Of a stretch of DNA of 53,244 nucleotides, positions 33,967-43,396 are shown piece after piece. The notes below the pieces were generated by a model, which was not told where the DNA came from, did not search any database, and saw nothing but the letters and a program-made list of their open reading frames with translations. Origin of the DNA: an uncultured Bacteroidales bacterium (GTDB lineage: Bacteria; Bacteroidota; Bacteroidia; Bacteroidales; Bacteroidaceae); the NCBI GenBank assembly GCA_902788865.1, contig CADALZ010000015.1:1-53244 (forward strand), in the 5' to 3' direction. Within the stretch, counting starts at the first letter, position 1, and each line of letters starts with the position of its first letter. A program made the translations under genes and the position numbers.

Positions 33967-34557
33967 ATGAAAGTTGCCATCATAGACTATAATGCTGGGA
34001 ATATCCGCTCGGTGGAGAATGCCCTTAGGAGACTGGGTGTGGAACCTGTGCTTACGGCCGATCATGACACCATTCGCCGTGCAGACAAGGTGGTCTTTCC
34101 TGGCCAGGGAGAGGCCAGCAGCACCATGAGCTTCCTCAGGACGCAAGGGCTGGATGAGGTGATCAAGAGCCTAAAGCAACCCACGCTGGGCATCTGCATA
34201 GGCATGCAGCTGCTCTGCAAGCACTCTGAAGAGGGGGATACCGACTGTCTGGGCATCTTCGATGCAGAGGTGAAGCGCTTTCAGCCACAGCGGCATGAAG
34301 ACAAGATCCCACAGATGGGGTGGAACACCATCGGCCAACTGAAAGGGGCACTGTATGAGGGCTTTACGAAAGAAGAATATGTGTACTTCGTGCATAGCTA
34401 CTATGTGCCACTCTGTCCTTGGACAGCCGCAGTGACAGACTACATACAGCCCTATTCGGCCTCTGTGTGCAAGGACAACTTCTACGCCACGCAGTTTCAT
34501 CCAGAGAAGAGCGGGGCGGTAGGGGAACGCATCTTGCAAAACTTTCTAAAACTGTAA
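33967..34557 (+). CDS. hisH: Imidazole glycerol phosphate synthase, glutaminase subunit HisH
   Basis: The 196-residue class I glutamine amidotransferase supplies ammonia to HisF. It begins [20 protein letters not shown], has the oxyanion region FPGQGEASS, the nucleophile Cys77 in [10 protein letters not shown], and the His-Glu pair in TQFHPEKSG. It opens the second his cluster, which has no visible leader peptide. Confidence 0.95.
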   Translation: MKVAIIDYNAGNIRSVENALRRLGVEPVLTADHDTIRRADKVVFPGQGEASSTMSFLRTQGLDEVIKSLKQPTLGICIGMQLLCKHSEEGDTDCLGIFDAEVKRFQPQRHEDKIPQMGWNTIGQLKGALYEGFTKEEYVYFVHSYYVPLCPWTAAVTDYIQPYSASVCKDNFYATQFHPEKSGAVGERILQNFLKL

Positions 34558-34561
34558 ACGC

Positions 34562-35287
34562 ATGAAGATAGAACTCATACCTGCCATAGACATCATAGAT
34601 GGGAAGTGCGTGCGCCTCTCACAGGGCGACTATGACAGGCGGAAAGAATATGATGAGCGTCCACTGGAAGTGGCTAAGCGCCTGCAAGATGTAGGCATAC
34701 GGCGACTCCATGTGGTGGACCTTGACGGAGCGGCCAGCAGTCATATAGTGAACTATAAGTCGCTGGAGCAGATAGCTACACATACCGACTTAATGATAGA
34801 CTTTGGCGGAGGCTTGAAGACTGATGACGATCTGCGCATCGCCTTCGAGTGCGGAGCAGCTATGGTGACAGGCGGAAGCATAGCTGTGAAGGATGCCGAG
34901 ACCTTCTGCCGCTGGCTGCAAATCTATGGCAGTGAGCGCATCATCTTGGGAGCAGACGCTAAAGATAAAAAGGTGGCAGTGAGTGGCTGGAAGGAAAACA
35001 GCGACCTGGAGTTGCTGCCGTTTATCAGCAGTTATGTGGAGCAAGGCATCAGTAAGGTGATCTGCACAGACATCAGCAAAGATGGCATGCTTCAAGGCCC
35101 TGCGGTGGAGCTTTATCAAGAGATACTGGAGCAGCATCCGTCGCTGCACCTCATAGCCAGTGGCGGTGTGGGCAGCATGGATGACATCAAGCGTCTGGAA
35201 GAGGCTGGCGTACCAGCCGTGATCTTCGGAAAGGCGCTGTATGAAGGAAGGATTACAATGGATGAACTAATAATTCATAATTCATAA
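34562..35287 (+). CDS. hisA: ProFAR isomerase HisA
   Basis: The 241-residue (beta-alpha)8 barrel opens the sugar ring of ProFAR. The catalytic Asp8 lies in [14 protein letters not shown], the second acid in [17 protein letters not shown], and the phosphate loops are DFGGGLK and ASGGVGS. It starts 4 bp after hisH. The last residues LIIHNS come from a local ATTCATA repeat, which also makes the stop codon. Confidence 0.95.
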   Translation: MKIELIPAIDIIDGKCVRLSQGDYDRRKEYDERPLEVAKRLQDVGIRRLHVVDLDGAASSHIVNYKSLEQIATHTDLMIDFGGGLKTDDDLRIAFECGAAMVTGGSIAVKDAETFCRWLQIYGSERIILGADAKDKKVAVSGWKENSDLELLPFISSYVEQGISKVICTDISKDGMLQGPAVELYQEILEQHPSLHLIASGGVGSMDDIKRLEEAGVPAVIFGKALYEGRITMDELIIHNS

Positions 35288-35303
35288 TTTAAAAATTAAG
35301 AAA

Positions 35304-36059
35304 TTGTTAGCTAAGCGTATCATATCATGCCTTGACATCAAGGACGGACAGACGGTGAAAGGAACCAACTTCCTGAATCTGAGGCAGGCAGGCGATCCTG
35401 TGGAACTGGCGCGTGCCTATAGCGAGCAGGGAGTGGATGAACTGGTATTTCTGGACATCACTGCCAGCTTCGAGGGGCGCAAGACCTTCACGGAACTGGT
35501 GAAGCGCATCGCAGAAAACATCAATATCCCATTCACGGTGGGAGGAGGCATTCATGAGCTGAGCGATGTAGATAGACTGCTGGGTGCTGGTGCCGATAAG
35601 ATATCTGTGAACTCCGCAGCCATACGTCATCCAGGGTTGATCGATGAGATAGCCAACCACTTCGGAAGTCAGGTGTGTGTGCTGGCCGTAGATGTCAAGC
35701 AGACTCCTCAAGGCTGGAAGTGCTATCTGAATGGTGGACGCGTAGAGACAGAACGCGAACTCTTCAGTTGGGTGCGCGAAGGTCAGGAGCGAGGGGCAGG
35801 CGAGGTGCTCTTCACCAGCATGGATCATGACGGTGTGCGCCAAGGCTATGCCAATGAGGCACTTGCGCAGATGGCCGATGCCCTCTCTATCCCTGTGATA
35901 GCCAGTGGCGGAGCAGGTAAGATGGAGCATTTCAGGGATGCTTTCCGAGTGGGAAAAGCAGATGCTGCACTGGCAGCTGGCGTTTTTCACTTCGGAGATA
36001 TCAAAATTCCCGAATTAAAATCTTATCTTTGTAGCGAGAATATAGTTATTAGAGTATAG
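35304..36059 (+). CDS. hisF: Imidazole glycerol phosphate synthase, cyclase subunit HisF
   Basis: The 251-residue barrel closes the imidazole ring using ammonia from HisH. TTG 35304 is the start: it gives [20 protein letters not shown], the exact family N-terminus with catalytic Asp11, and no ATG is available. The second catalytic Asp lies in [11 protein letters not shown] near residue 130, and [10 protein letters not shown] is the phosphate loop. Ser replaces the usual Pro in IPCLD, a mild variation. Confidence 0.95.
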   Translation: MLAKRIISCLDIKDGQTVKGTNFLNLRQAGDPVELARAYSEQGVDELVFLDITASFEGRKTFTELVKRIAENINIPFTVGGGIHELSDVDRLLGAGADKISVNSAAIRHPGLIDEIANHFGSQVCVLAVDVKQTPQGWKCYLNGGRVETERELFSWVREGQERGAGEVLFTSMDHDGVRQGYANEALAQMADALSIPVIASGGAGKMEHFRDAFRVGKADAALAAGVFHFGDIKIPELKSYLCSENIVIRV

Positions 36060-36137
36060 AACGCGAAAGTGTTAGAATATGAATTGGAACTTGGATATAA
36101 TTTTCAATTTTCAATTCTCAATTTTCAATTTATAGTG

Positions 36138-36746
36138 ATGCTTGATTTTGACAAAATGAATGGACTGGTACCTGCCATCGTGCAGGATGCCGATACCAAG
36201 ACGGTCTTGATGCTGGGATTCATGAACCAGGAGGCCTACGAGAAAACCCTGGAAACGGGGAAGGTGACTTTCTATAGTCGTACGCGCCAGAAGCTCTGGA
36301 CGAAAGGCGAGGAGAGCGGTCACTTCCTGCATCTGGTTTCTATGGCCGAAGACTGTGACCACGATACACTCTTAGTGAAAGTGCATCCAGAAGGACCTAC
36401 CTGTCATCTGGGTACGGATACATGCTGGGGAGAGAAGAATGAAGAGCCTGTGATGTTCCTCAAGGAGCTGCAGGACTTTATCTCACAGCGTCATGAGGAG
36501 ATGCCAGAGGGCTCCTACACCACGAGCTTATTCCAAAGCGGTGTCAACAAGATGGCGCAGAAGGTAGGCGAGGAAGCTGTGGAAACGGTGATAGAGGCTT
36601 GTAATGGTACGGACGACCGACTGATCTACGAGGGGGCAGACCTGATCTACCACCTTATAGTATTACTCACCAGCAAAGGCTACCGCATAGAAGACTTAGC
36701 GCGTGAGTTGCAAGAACGTCATAAGCCCAACTGGAAGAAACACTAA
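36138..36746 (+). CDS. hisI: Bifunctional phosphoribosyl-AMP cyclohydrolase / phosphoribosyl-ATP pyrophosphatase HisIE
   Basis: The 202-residue protein starts at ATG 36138; the in-frame extension to 36069 is made of ATTTTCA repeats and is not part of the family. HisI (1-110) has MNQEAYEKTLETGKVTFYSR, the zinc cysteines in GPTCHLGTDTCW, and the metal site EDCDHDTLLVKV. HisE (about 115-202) has SYTTSLFQSGVNKMAQKVGE and EEAVETVIEA. It carries out steps two and three of the pathway and ends the second his cluster. Confidence 0.95.
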   Translation: MLDFDKMNGLVPAIVQDADTKTVLMLGFMNQEAYEKTLETGKVTFYSRTRQKLWTKGEESGHFLHLVSMAEDCDHDTLLVKVHPEGPTCHLGTDTCWGEKNEEPVMFLKELQDFISQRHEEMPEGSYTTSLFQSGVNKMAQKVGEEAVETVIEACNGTDDRLIYEGADLIYHLIVLLTSKGYRIEDLARELQERHKPNWKKH

Positions 36747-36747
36747 A

Positions 36748-36845
36748 TTTAGGGTTTAGAGTTTAGAGTTTAGAGTCTAGAGTTTAAAGTTTAATGTTTA
36801 ATGTTTAATGTCTAACGTTTAACGTTTAATGTTTAAAGTTTAATG
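36748..36845 (+). repeat. Fourteen-unit heptamer repeat filling the hisIE-ftsE gap
   Basis: Exactly fourteen 7-bp units (98 bp) run from one base after the hisIE stop to the ftsE start codon, grading from TTTAGGG/TTTAGAG to TTTAATG. The ATG of the last unit is the ftsE start. Confidence 0.9.
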
Positions 36846-37514
36846 TCAACAGTCCTAAAATATGAGGATGTGCGAATCTCTCAGCAGGAAGTAGATGTGC
36901 TGGAAGAGGTGAACTTGGAACTGGCAGACGGTGAGTTCGTCTATCTGGTGGGGAAAGTAGGTGCTGGAAAGTCCACCTTCCTGAAGACCATCTATGGCGA
37001 GGTACCTATAGCCGATGGCAGGGCCAAGGTCTTGGACTTCGACCTCAGTAGGCTGAAGCAGCGGGAGATACCCAGATTGAGACGTAAGCTGGGCATCGTC
37101 TTTCAGGATTTCAGACTGCTGACAGACCGCTCTGCCCATGATAACCTGGAGTTCGTGCTTCGTGCTACGGGCTGGAAGGGAAAGCGAGAGATGGAGCATC
37201 GCATAGATGAGGTGCTGACGCTGGTGGGAATGCAGCATAAAGGCTACAAGCTGCCCAACGAGTTGTCGGGAGGTGAGCAGCAGCGCGTGGTGATAGCGCG
37301 TGCCGTGCTGAATCATCCACAGATTATACTGGCAGACGAACCCACGGGCAACCTCGATGCTGAGACTGGCATGCAGATAGCAGCCTTGCTGCATCGCATC
37401 TGTGAGGAACAAGGCACATTGGTCATCATGTCCACGCACAACAAGCAGTTGATGCAAGCCTATCCAGGCAAGGTGCTTGGCATTGAGAATCATAGGTTAG
37501 AGTTTAGGGTTTAG
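36843..37514 (+). CDS. ftsE: Cell division ATP-binding protein FtsE
   Basis: The 223-residue ABC ATPase has Walker A VGKVGAGKSTFLKT, the FQDFRLLTDRSAHDNLEF Q-loop region, signature LSGGEQQRVVIARA and Walker B IILADEPTGNLD. With FtsX it controls peptidoglycan hydrolases during division; ftsX is not in this window. The last residues RLEFRV and the stop are encoded by heptamer repeats, as is the start codon. The N-terminal RISQQEVDVLEEV is typical of Bacteroidales FtsE. Confidence 0.85.
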   Translation: MSTVLKYEDVRISQQEVDVLEEVNLELADGEFVYLVGKVGAGKSTFLKTIYGEVPIADGRAKVLDFDLSRLKQREIPRLRRKLGIVFQDFRLLTDRSAHDNLEFVLRATGWKGKREMEHRIDEVLTLVGMQHKGYKLPNELSGGEQQRVVIARAVLNHPQIILADEPTGNLDAETGMQIAALLHRICEEQGTLVIMSTHNKQLMQAYPGKVLGIENHRLEFRV

Positions 37515-37550
37515 AGTTTAGAGCTTAGAGTTTAGAACTTAGAGTTTAGA
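37495..37550 (+). repeat. Eight-unit heptamer repeat at the 3' end of ftsE
   Basis: Eight 7-bp units of the form GTTTAGA (variants GGTTAGA, GTTTAGG, GCTTAGA, ACTTAGA). The first two and a half units encode the FtsE C-terminus and its TAG stop. Confidence 0.85.
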
Positions 37551-37590
37551 GAGAAATAATTTATAATTTATAATTCATAATTCAAATACG

Positions 37591-38910
37591 ATGAAGGTAT
37601 TAAAGTTTGGAGGTACTTCAGTAGGTTCGGCCCAACGTATGAAAAACGTGGCAAAGTTGATTACTGATGGTGAGCAGAAAATCGTGGTGCTCTCGGCTAT
37701 GTCGGGTACTACCAACACATTGGTGGAGATTTCCGACTATCTGTATAAGAAGAATCCCGAGGGAGCCAATGAGGTGATTAACAGATTGGAGCGCAAGTAT
37801 CGTCAGCACGTCGATGAGCTGTATAGCTCTGCAGAGTACAAGACGAAAGGACGTGAGCTTATCAAGAGCCACTTCGACTATATCCGCTCTTTCACGAAAG
37901 ACCTCTTCACACTGTTTGAGGAGAAGGTTATCCTCTCACAAGGAGAGCTGATCTCTACGGGTATGATGAACTACTACCTGCAAGAGCAGGGCGTGAAGTC
38001 GGTGCTGCTGCCAGCTTTGGAATTCATGCGCACGGACAAGAACGCAGAGCCAGACCCTGTATATATTAAGGAGAAACTGCAGTCGCAGCTGGAGATTCAT
38101 CCTGGGGCCGACCTGTATATCACGCAGGGATTCATCTGCCGCAATGCCTATGGCGAGGTGGACAATCTGCAGCGTGGTGGCAGCGACTATACCGCTTCTC
38201 TGATAGGTGCTGCTGTGGGTGCCAGCGAGATACAGATATGGACAGACATAGATGGCATGCACAACAACGACCCTCGTGAAGTGGATAAGACTGAGGCTGT
38301 GCGCAGCCTGCATTTTGAAGAAGCTGCAGAGCTGGCTTACTTTGGTGCCAAGATTCTGCACCCCACCTGTGTGCAGCCAGCTAAGTATGCCAACATCCCT
38401 GTGCGCCTGCTGAACACGATGGATCCTGCGGCTCCTGGTACGCTGATCTCCAATGATACAGAGAAAGATAAGATCAAGGCCGTGGCTGCTAAGGACAACA
38501 TCACCGCTATCAAGATAAAGAGCGGACGTATGCTTCTGGCATACGGCTTCCTGCGTAAGGTATTCGAGATCTTCGAAAGCTACCAGACCAGTATCGACAT
38601 GATCTGCACCTCAGAGGTGGGTGTGTCTGTGACGGTGGATAACACTAAGCACCTGAACGAGATATTGGACGATTTGAAGAAATATGGCACTGTAACGGTG
38701 GACAAGGATATGTGCATCATCTGCATCGTGGGCGACCTCGACTGGGAGAACATCGGATTCGAGCAGTTGGCTCTCGACGCTTTGCAGGGTATTCCTGTGC
38801 GTATGATTTCTTATGGTGGTAGCAACTATAATATCTCTTTCCTGATAAAGAAAGAGGACAAGAAGAGAGCGTTGCAGCAACTGAGTGACAAGTTGTTCAA
38901 TGGTAAGTAA
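37591..38910 (+). CDS. lysC: Aspartate kinase
   Basis: The 439-residue enzyme phosphorylates aspartate, opening the lysine, threonine and methionine branch. It begins MKVLKFGGTSVGSAQRMKNV, has FICRNAYGEVDNLQRGGSDY and TDIDGMHNNDPREV in the kinase domain, and two C-terminal ACT domains (from about 300; GFLRKVFEIFESYQTSIDMI, TSEVGVSVTVD) for feedback control. It is a single-function form, without homoserine dehydrogenase. It sits 28 bp before lysA, giving a small lysine unit. Confidence 0.95.
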   Translation: MKVLKFGGTSVGSAQRMKNVAKLITDGEQKIVVLSAMSGTTNTLVEISDYLYKKNPEGANEVINRLERKYRQHVDELYSSAEYKTKGRELIKSHFDYIRSFTKDLFTLFEEKVILSQGELISTGMMNYYLQEQGVKSVLLPALEFMRTDKNAEPDPVYIKEKLQSQLEIHPGADLYITQGFICRNAYGEVDNLQRGGSDYTASLIGAAVGASEIQIWTDIDGMHNNDPREVDKTEAVRSLHFEEAAELAYFGAKILHPTCVQPAKYANIPVRLLNTMDPAAPGTLISNDTEKDKIKAVAAKDNITAIKIKSGRMLLAYGFLRKVFEIFESYQTSIDMICTSEVGVSVTVDNTKHLNEILDDLKKYGTVTVDKDMCIICIVGDLDWENIGFEQLALDALQGIPVRMISYGGSNYNISFLIKKEDKKRALQQLSDKLFNGK

Positions 38911-38938
38911 ACAACAAACAAAGAAGTAAGAATAAAGA

Positions 38939-40102
38939 ATGAAAACCACATTTCCACTGGAGCAATTCCAACTGTTGAAGACTCCATTTTATTACTACGA
39001 CACCCATGTGCTGAGAGCTACTCTGCAGAGCATCTGTAAGGAGAAGGAGGCACTGGGAAACTGTGAGGTACACTATGCCATCAAGGCCAATGCAAACCCT
39101 AAACTGCTGCCCATCATCAGCAGCTACGGCTTAGGAGCCGACTGTGTGAGTGGAGGTGAGATAGAGGCTGCATTGAAGGCTGGATTCCCTGCCGAGAAGA
39201 TTGTGTTTGCTGGTGTGGGAAAGGCCGATTGGGAGATCTGCCTCGGACTGGACAAGGGTATCTTCTGTTTCAACGTAGAGTCTGTACCCGAGTTGGAGGT
39301 CATCAATGAGTTGGCAGGCACCATGGGAAAAGTGGCTAATGTAGCATTCAGAATCAATCCTGATGTGGAGGCGCATACACATGCCCATATCACAACAGGC
39401 TTGGCAGAGAATAAGTTCGGCATCAGCATGGCAGACATGGAGTCTGTCATAGCAAGGGCGGCAGCTTTGCAGAATGTGCGCTTTATAGGCCTTCATTTCC
39501 ATATTGGGTCGCAGATACTCGACTTGGAAGACGATTTCTTGCCACTCTGCGATCGCATCAACGACTTGCTGGAACAGCTGGGAAAGCAGGGCATTGTGGT
39601 GGAGAATATCAACGTAGGTGGCGGACTCGGCATAGACTACGAACAGCCAGAGAGTCATCTGTTGCCAGAGTTCGAGCGTTATATGAGTCTCATAGCGACG
39701 CACTTGAAGCTTAGTCCTGCCCAGACGCTGCACTTCGAACCTGGCAGATCGGTGGTGGCTCAGTGTGGCTCTCTGATCAGCAGAGTGCTCTACGTGAAGC
39801 AAGGCACCAACAAGCAATTTGCCATTCTGGATGCTGGAATGACAGAACTTATACGTCCGGCTCTCTATCAAGCGCATCATGCGATAGAGAACCTGACGAG
39901 CAAGGAAGAAAAAGAAAAATATGATGTAGTAGGCCCTATCTGTGAGTCGAGCGATGTGTTTGGCAAAGATGTCTGCCTGCCACGCGTGCATAGGGGAGAC
40001 CTGATGGCACTGCGCTCTGCAGGTGCATACGGAGAGTCGATGGCCTCTGGATACAACAGTCGCGCTCTTCCAGAAGGGTATATTTTGGAGGAATTGATTT
40101 GA
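38939..40102 (+). CDS. lysA: Diaminopimelate decarboxylase
   Basis: The 387-residue fold-III PLP enzyme makes lysine from meso-diaminopimelate. The PLP lysine is in HYAIKANANPKLLP (near residue 48), the glycine phosphate loop is NVGGGLGIDYEQP, and FEPGRSVVAQCG and PICESSDVFGKD supply the substrate and dimer-partner cysteine. The protein is slightly shorter than average (usually about 400-420). Its TGA stop overlaps the TTG start of the next gene. Confidence 0.95.
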   Translation: MKTTFPLEQFQLLKTPFYYYDTHVLRATLQSICKEKEALGNCEVHYAIKANANPKLLPIISSYGLGADCVSGGEIEAALKAGFPAEKIVFAGVGKADWEICLGLDKGIFCFNVESVPELEVINELAGTMGKVANVAFRINPDVEAHTHAHITTGLAENKFGISMADMESVIARAAALQNVRFIGLHFHIGSQILDLEDDFLPLCDRINDLLEQLGKQGIVVENINVGGGLGIDYEQPESHLLPEFERYMSLIATHLKLSPAQTLHFEPGRSVVAQCGSLISRVLYVKQGTNKQFAILDAGMTELIRPALYQAHHAIENLTSKEEKEKYDVVGPICESSDVFGKDVCLPRVHRGDLMALRSAGAYGESMASGYNSRALPEGYILEELI

Positions 40103-40950
40103 ATAAACATGGACTTTGGATGGCGCTGCTTTGTGCTGCCTTTGTGGCAACAGGGTGTAGTGACCGTGTGAAGAAATTGGGGGAGAGAATTGAGCAACTG
40201 GCCGATCAATGGGAACCTGTGGAAGAGGTGGAGGAACCAGTGGAAATCGAAGAGGAAGAACCTGAACCTGTGGTGCAGGATGGGGCCTTCGATGATTTCT
40301 TCTATTCCTATATGGCCGACCAAGAGTTTCGCCGGCAGCGCACGAAGTTCCCTTTGCCTTACTATCGATATGACGATCCGCTGAAGCTGGAGGAAGAAGA
40401 GTGGGGAGGAGAATCCTTATTCACACCAGATGAAAACTATACGGTGATTTTCGATAAGGAAGATGACTTGGAATTGAGTACCGACTCCCTGAATTCTGTT
40501 CAGTTTGAGTGGATTACACTGGAGAATCTAGAGGTTGAGAAGCTTTATTTCGAGCGTATCGAGGGCATCTGGACACTGGAAGCTGTGAATGTGCGCGCTC
40601 TGGAAGAAGGCGACAATGCAGACTTCGTGCAGTTTTATCAGAAGTTCGCTACCGATTCGCTCTATCAGCAGCAGCATGTGAAGAATCCGCTTACTTATAT
40701 CACCGTTGACCCTGATAATGATTTCTCTATCTTAGAATCATTCATTGATGTCGAACAATGGCCAGCTTTCCGCCCCGAGATCCCTATGGAACGATTGTCT
40801 AACATTAACTATGGCCAGCAAAATGATAATTCCTCTGTGGAAAAAATCCTAAAGCTGGTGAATCCCGTAGGTGGGTATTTCAACCTGCTCTATTTCAGGA
40901 AGCATAGGGGCAGCTGGCAATTGTATAGATATGAAGATACAAGTGTATAG
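40099..40950 (+). CDS. DUF4348 lipoprotein
   Basis: The 283-residue protein starts at TTG 40099, overlapping the lysA stop by 4 bp; this gives [20 protein letters not shown] with Cys20 as lipidation site, whereas ATG 40120 would leave a signal with no basic residue. A coiled, acidic tether (Glu/Pro-rich, about 35-58) leads to the DUF4348 region: [67 protein letters not shown]. The family is Bacteroidetes-specific and uncharacterised. Confidence 0.8.
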   Translation: MNKHGLWMALLCAAFVATGCSDRVKKLGERIEQLADQWEPVEEVEEPVEIEEEEPEPVVQDGAFDDFFYSYMADQEFRRQRTKFPLPYYRYDDPLKLEEEEWGGESLFTPDENYTVIFDKEDDLELSTDSLNSVQFEWITLENLEVEKLYFERIEGIWTLEAVNVRALEEGDNADFVQFYQKFATDSLYQQQHVKNPLTYITVDPDNDFSILESFIDVEQWPAFRPEIPMERLSNINYGQQNDNSSVEKILKLVNPVGGYFNLLYFRKHRGSWQLYRYEDTSV

Positions 40951-40955
40951 AAACT

Positions 40956-41957
40956 ATGGAAAGATATAATTTGAAATCACATAATACCTTCGGACTGGAA
41001 GCTGTGGCCGATCACTTCCTGGAGTATGGAAGTGAGGAAGAACTGCTCCGTCTTATCCGTCAGGGCTGTCTGGAAGGTAGGCTACTTCATATAGGTGCTG
41101 GCAGTAATCTGCTTTTCATGAACCCAGAATTTCATGGTACCGTGCTCCATTCGTCTATTCGAGGCATAGAGGTGCTTCGTGAAGATAGTGAGCATGTGTG
41201 GGTGCGTGTGGGTGCTGGTGAAGTGTGGGACGACTTCGTGGCCTACTGTGTAGAGCAGCAATGGTATGGAACTGAGAACCTATCGCTGGTGCCTGGTGAA
41301 GTGGGAGCGGCTGCAGTGCAGAATATCGGTGCCTATGGCGTGGAGGTGAAAGACCTTATCACACAAGTAGAGACCATCGACCTCGATGGGGTATCTCGCG
41401 TCTTTGAGGTGGAGGAGTGTGGCTATGCTTATAGAGACAGCATCTTCAAGCGGGCTGACATGAAGCGCTACTTTGTGACGAGGGTGCATTTCTGCTTGAG
41501 TAAGAAGCCTCATTTCCATACGGAATACGGAGCTATACAGCAAGAAATAGAAAAGAGAGGGACGTTGAATCTCAATATTTTGCGCGAGGTTATTATAGCT
41601 ATCAGACAAAGTAAGCTCCCAGATCCTAAGGTGCTGGGAAATGCAGGGAGTTTCTTCAAAAATCCTGTGGTAAGCCGTACTAAGTATGAAGAACTTCAGC
41701 GTGTGTATGAGCGCATGCCACACTATGAGATAGATGCTGACCATGTGAAGATTCCTGCAGGGTGGCTCATAGAGCAGAGCGGTTGGAAAGGCAGGACTCT
41801 GGGACCTGCTGCTGTGCATGATAAGCAAGCGCTGGTTCTGGTCAATCGAGGTGGAGCTACGGGTGCTGATATCGTGGCGCTGAGTGATGCAGTTCGCAAA
41901 GCTGTGTCAGAGAAGTTCGGCATCGAGATAAGTCCTGAAGTGAATTTTATAGACTGA
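40956..41957 (+). CDS. murB: UDP-N-acetylenolpyruvoylglucosamine reductase MurB
   Basis: The 333-residue flavoprotein completes UDP-MurNAc for peptidoglycan. It starts [20 protein letters not shown], has the FAD-binding [22 protein letters not shown], the catalytic NAGSFFKNP motif (Ser proton donor) and [16 protein letters not shown], ending PEVNFI. Length and motifs indicate type I MurB. It follows the DUF4348 gene after 5 bp and precedes the hydrolase by 3 bp. Confidence 0.95.
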   Translation: MERYNLKSHNTFGLEAVADHFLEYGSEEELLRLIRQGCLEGRLLHIGAGSNLLFMNPEFHGTVLHSSIRGIEVLREDSEHVWVRVGAGEVWDDFVAYCVEQQWYGTENLSLVPGEVGAAAVQNIGAYGVEVKDLITQVETIDLDGVSRVFEVEECGYAYRDSIFKRADMKRYFVTRVHFCLSKKPHFHTEYGAIQQEIEKRGTLNLNILREVIIAIRQSKLPDPKVLGNAGSFFKNPVVSRTKYEELQRVYERMPHYEIDADHVKIPAGWLIEQSGWKGRTLGPAAVHDKQALVLVNRGGATGADIVALSDAVRKAVSEKFGIEISPEVNFID

Positions 41958-41960
41958 CCT

Positions 41961-42728
41961 ATGAAACTGACAATATTAGGAAGTGGAACCTCCATCGATG
42001 TGCCTGTGAAAGGGTGTCCGTGTGCAGTTTGTAACTCGACTGCCCCACACGACAAGCGTCTGCGTACCTCGGCACTGGTAAAGACAGATGACGGGATGAA
42101 TATCTTGATGGACTGCGGGCCGGACTTCCGCGAACAATGCTTACGCTTACCTACCTTTGAGCAGATTCATGGCGTACTCATCACACATGAACATTACGAC
42201 CATGTGGGCGGATTGGACGATCTGCGCCCTTATAGTGTTTTCGGAGACATTCCCCTATATTGCCAGTCGGATGTGGCAAGGGCGCTGCGAGTGCGCATGC
42301 CCTATGCGCTGGTTGATCATGTCTATCCTGGCAGACCTCGTATCTATTTGGAGGAAATAGTGGCAGGAAAGCCATTCTTGATCGGAAAGACAGAAATAAA
42401 ACCTATCAGAGTAATGCATGGGCAGCTGCCAATCTTAGGATATGTCATTGGAGGAAAGTTGGGTTATGTCACTGATATGCTGACGATGCCAGATGCGTCA
42501 TTTAAAGCGCTTCAGGGAGTTGATACGCTGATAATCAATGCACTACGCCCCAAGGAACATCCCACGCATCAGAACATAGAGCAAGCCATAGAGACAGCTC
42601 GTAGGGTGGGAGCAAGGCAGACCTACTTCGTACACATGAGTCACAGCATCGGATTACACGATGAAGCTTGTGCCAAACTGCCTGCAGGCATCACCTTCGC
42701 ATACGACCAAATGGAGATAGAACTATAG
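41961..42728 (+). CDS. Metallo-beta-lactamase fold hydrolase (PhnP-like)
   Basis: The 255-residue protein carries the MBL metal motif THEHYDHVGGLDDLRP (near residue 74-90), with further ligands in VMHGQ and a late MSHSIGLHDEA. The N-terminus KLTILGSGTSIDVPVKGCPCAVC has extra cysteines typical of PhnP-like phosphodiesterases, which cleave cyclic sugar phosphates. The substrate is uncertain, since no phosphonate genes are present. It terminates the murB unit. Confidence 0.85.
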   Translation: MKLTILGSGTSIDVPVKGCPCAVCNSTAPHDKRLRTSALVKTDDGMNILMDCGPDFREQCLRLPTFEQIHGVLITHEHYDHVGGLDDLRPYSVFGDIPLYCQSDVARALRVRMPYALVDHVYPGRPRIYLEEIVAGKPFLIGKTEIKPIRVMHGQLPILGYVIGGKLGYVTDMLTMPDASFKALQGVDTLIINALRPKEHPTHQNIEQAIETARRVGARQTYFVHMSHSIGLHDEACAKLPAGITFAYDQMEIEL

Positions 42729-42740
42729 CAGTTTTTACGC

Positions 42741-42772
42741 CTACGCGTAGGAATATTTTCTGCTACGCGTAG
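42741..42772. repeat. Two identical CTACGCGTAG palindromes
   Basis: CTACGCGTAG at 42741-42750 and again at 42763-42772 are perfect 10-bp palindromes 22 bp apart, just after the MBL hydrolase stop. The second is followed by AAAAAA. They could pair as a hairpin or be protein-binding sites. Confidence 0.6.
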
Positions 42773-42815
42773 AAAAAATTGTTCCTGCGTGCTCCCGCAA
42801 AAAACGGACAACTAA

Positions 42816-42848
42816 TAAGAAAAAGAGAGAGAGGGAAACCCCTCTCTC
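42816..42848 (-). terminator. Terminator of the DUF3127 gene
   Basis: On the minus strand GAGAGGGG-TTT-CCCTCTC forms a strong stem followed by TCTCTTTTTCTT. It overlaps the last codon of the DUF3127 gene. Confidence 0.75.
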
Positions 42849-43236
42849 AGAATGGCAGGTCGTCTTTATCGTCGCCCTGTATGAACTGTGCGCTGGCAGC
42901 CTGATCAGCAGGTGGGAATGGTACACCAGCTTCTGGAGCTGGTTGAGGGCCAGCAGGCTGTGCGCCAACGCGATCTACTTTCCATGCACGGATAGAATTG
43001 AACCAGCGGTCTTGCCACTGACGGGCATCAATGTCGAATGACACAGTGAGTTCCTCACCCATCTGGATGTTGAACTGGCTGATGCGGTCGGCACCGAAAA
43101 CCTCGAAACACATCTTCTTAGGGTATTGACTGTGGTCTTCTATAACATATTCTTGTACTTTCCACTCGTTACCAGTGGCCTTGCTCACTCCGCCACGCTC
43201 TTGGCCTATGTGAATAATTTTGCCTGTAAATTCCAT
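42847..43236 (-). CDS. DUF3127 domain protein
   Basis: The 129-residue protein starts at ATG 43236 (MEFTGKIIHIGQERGGVSKA); the in-frame extension upstream is AT-rich leader. An OB-like domain (NEWKVQEYVIEDHSQYPKKM, GEELTVSFDIDARQWQDRWF) is followed by a Pro/Ala-rich linker and the acidic tip GDDKDDLPF, which mimics the SSB C-terminal tail. DUF3127 is described as SSB-like in Bacteroidota, so a single-stranded DNA or repair role is plausible. A truncated paralog lies at 5605-5763. Confidence 0.85.
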   Translation of the reverse strand: MEFTGKIIHIGQERGGVSKATGNEWKVQEYVIEDHSQYPKKMCFEVFGADRISQFNIQMGEELTVSFDIDARQWQDRWFNSIRAWKVDRVGAQPAGPQPAPEAGVPFPPADQAASAQFIQGDDKDDLPF

Positions 43237-43264
43237 AATCTTATTATTTATTGTAAAACCGATG

Positions 43265-43272
43265 CGAAGATA
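43265..43272 (-). promoter_or_regulatory. Candidate -7 element of the DUF3127 gene, TATCTTCG
   Basis: One substitution from TATCTTTG, 28 bp before the start codon on the minus strand. Divergent from the dnaN promoter. Confidence 0.4.
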
Positions 43273-43324
43273 CATCTTTTTATGAAAATACAATCTATTT
43301 TCGCATTTTTTATTTTATGAAAGC

Positions 43325-43355
43325 TTGGTATTAGAGAATTGTTTTTGTAATTTTG
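43325..43355 (+). promoter_or_regulatory. Promoter of dnaN
   Basis: TTGG at 43325-43328, 19 bp, TAATTTTG at 43348-43355, with a 41-bp leader to ATG 43397. Confidence 0.65.
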
Positions 43356-43396
43356 TTGTTTGTAAGAAGAAAAGTATAATTTAAAAAGAAATATCT

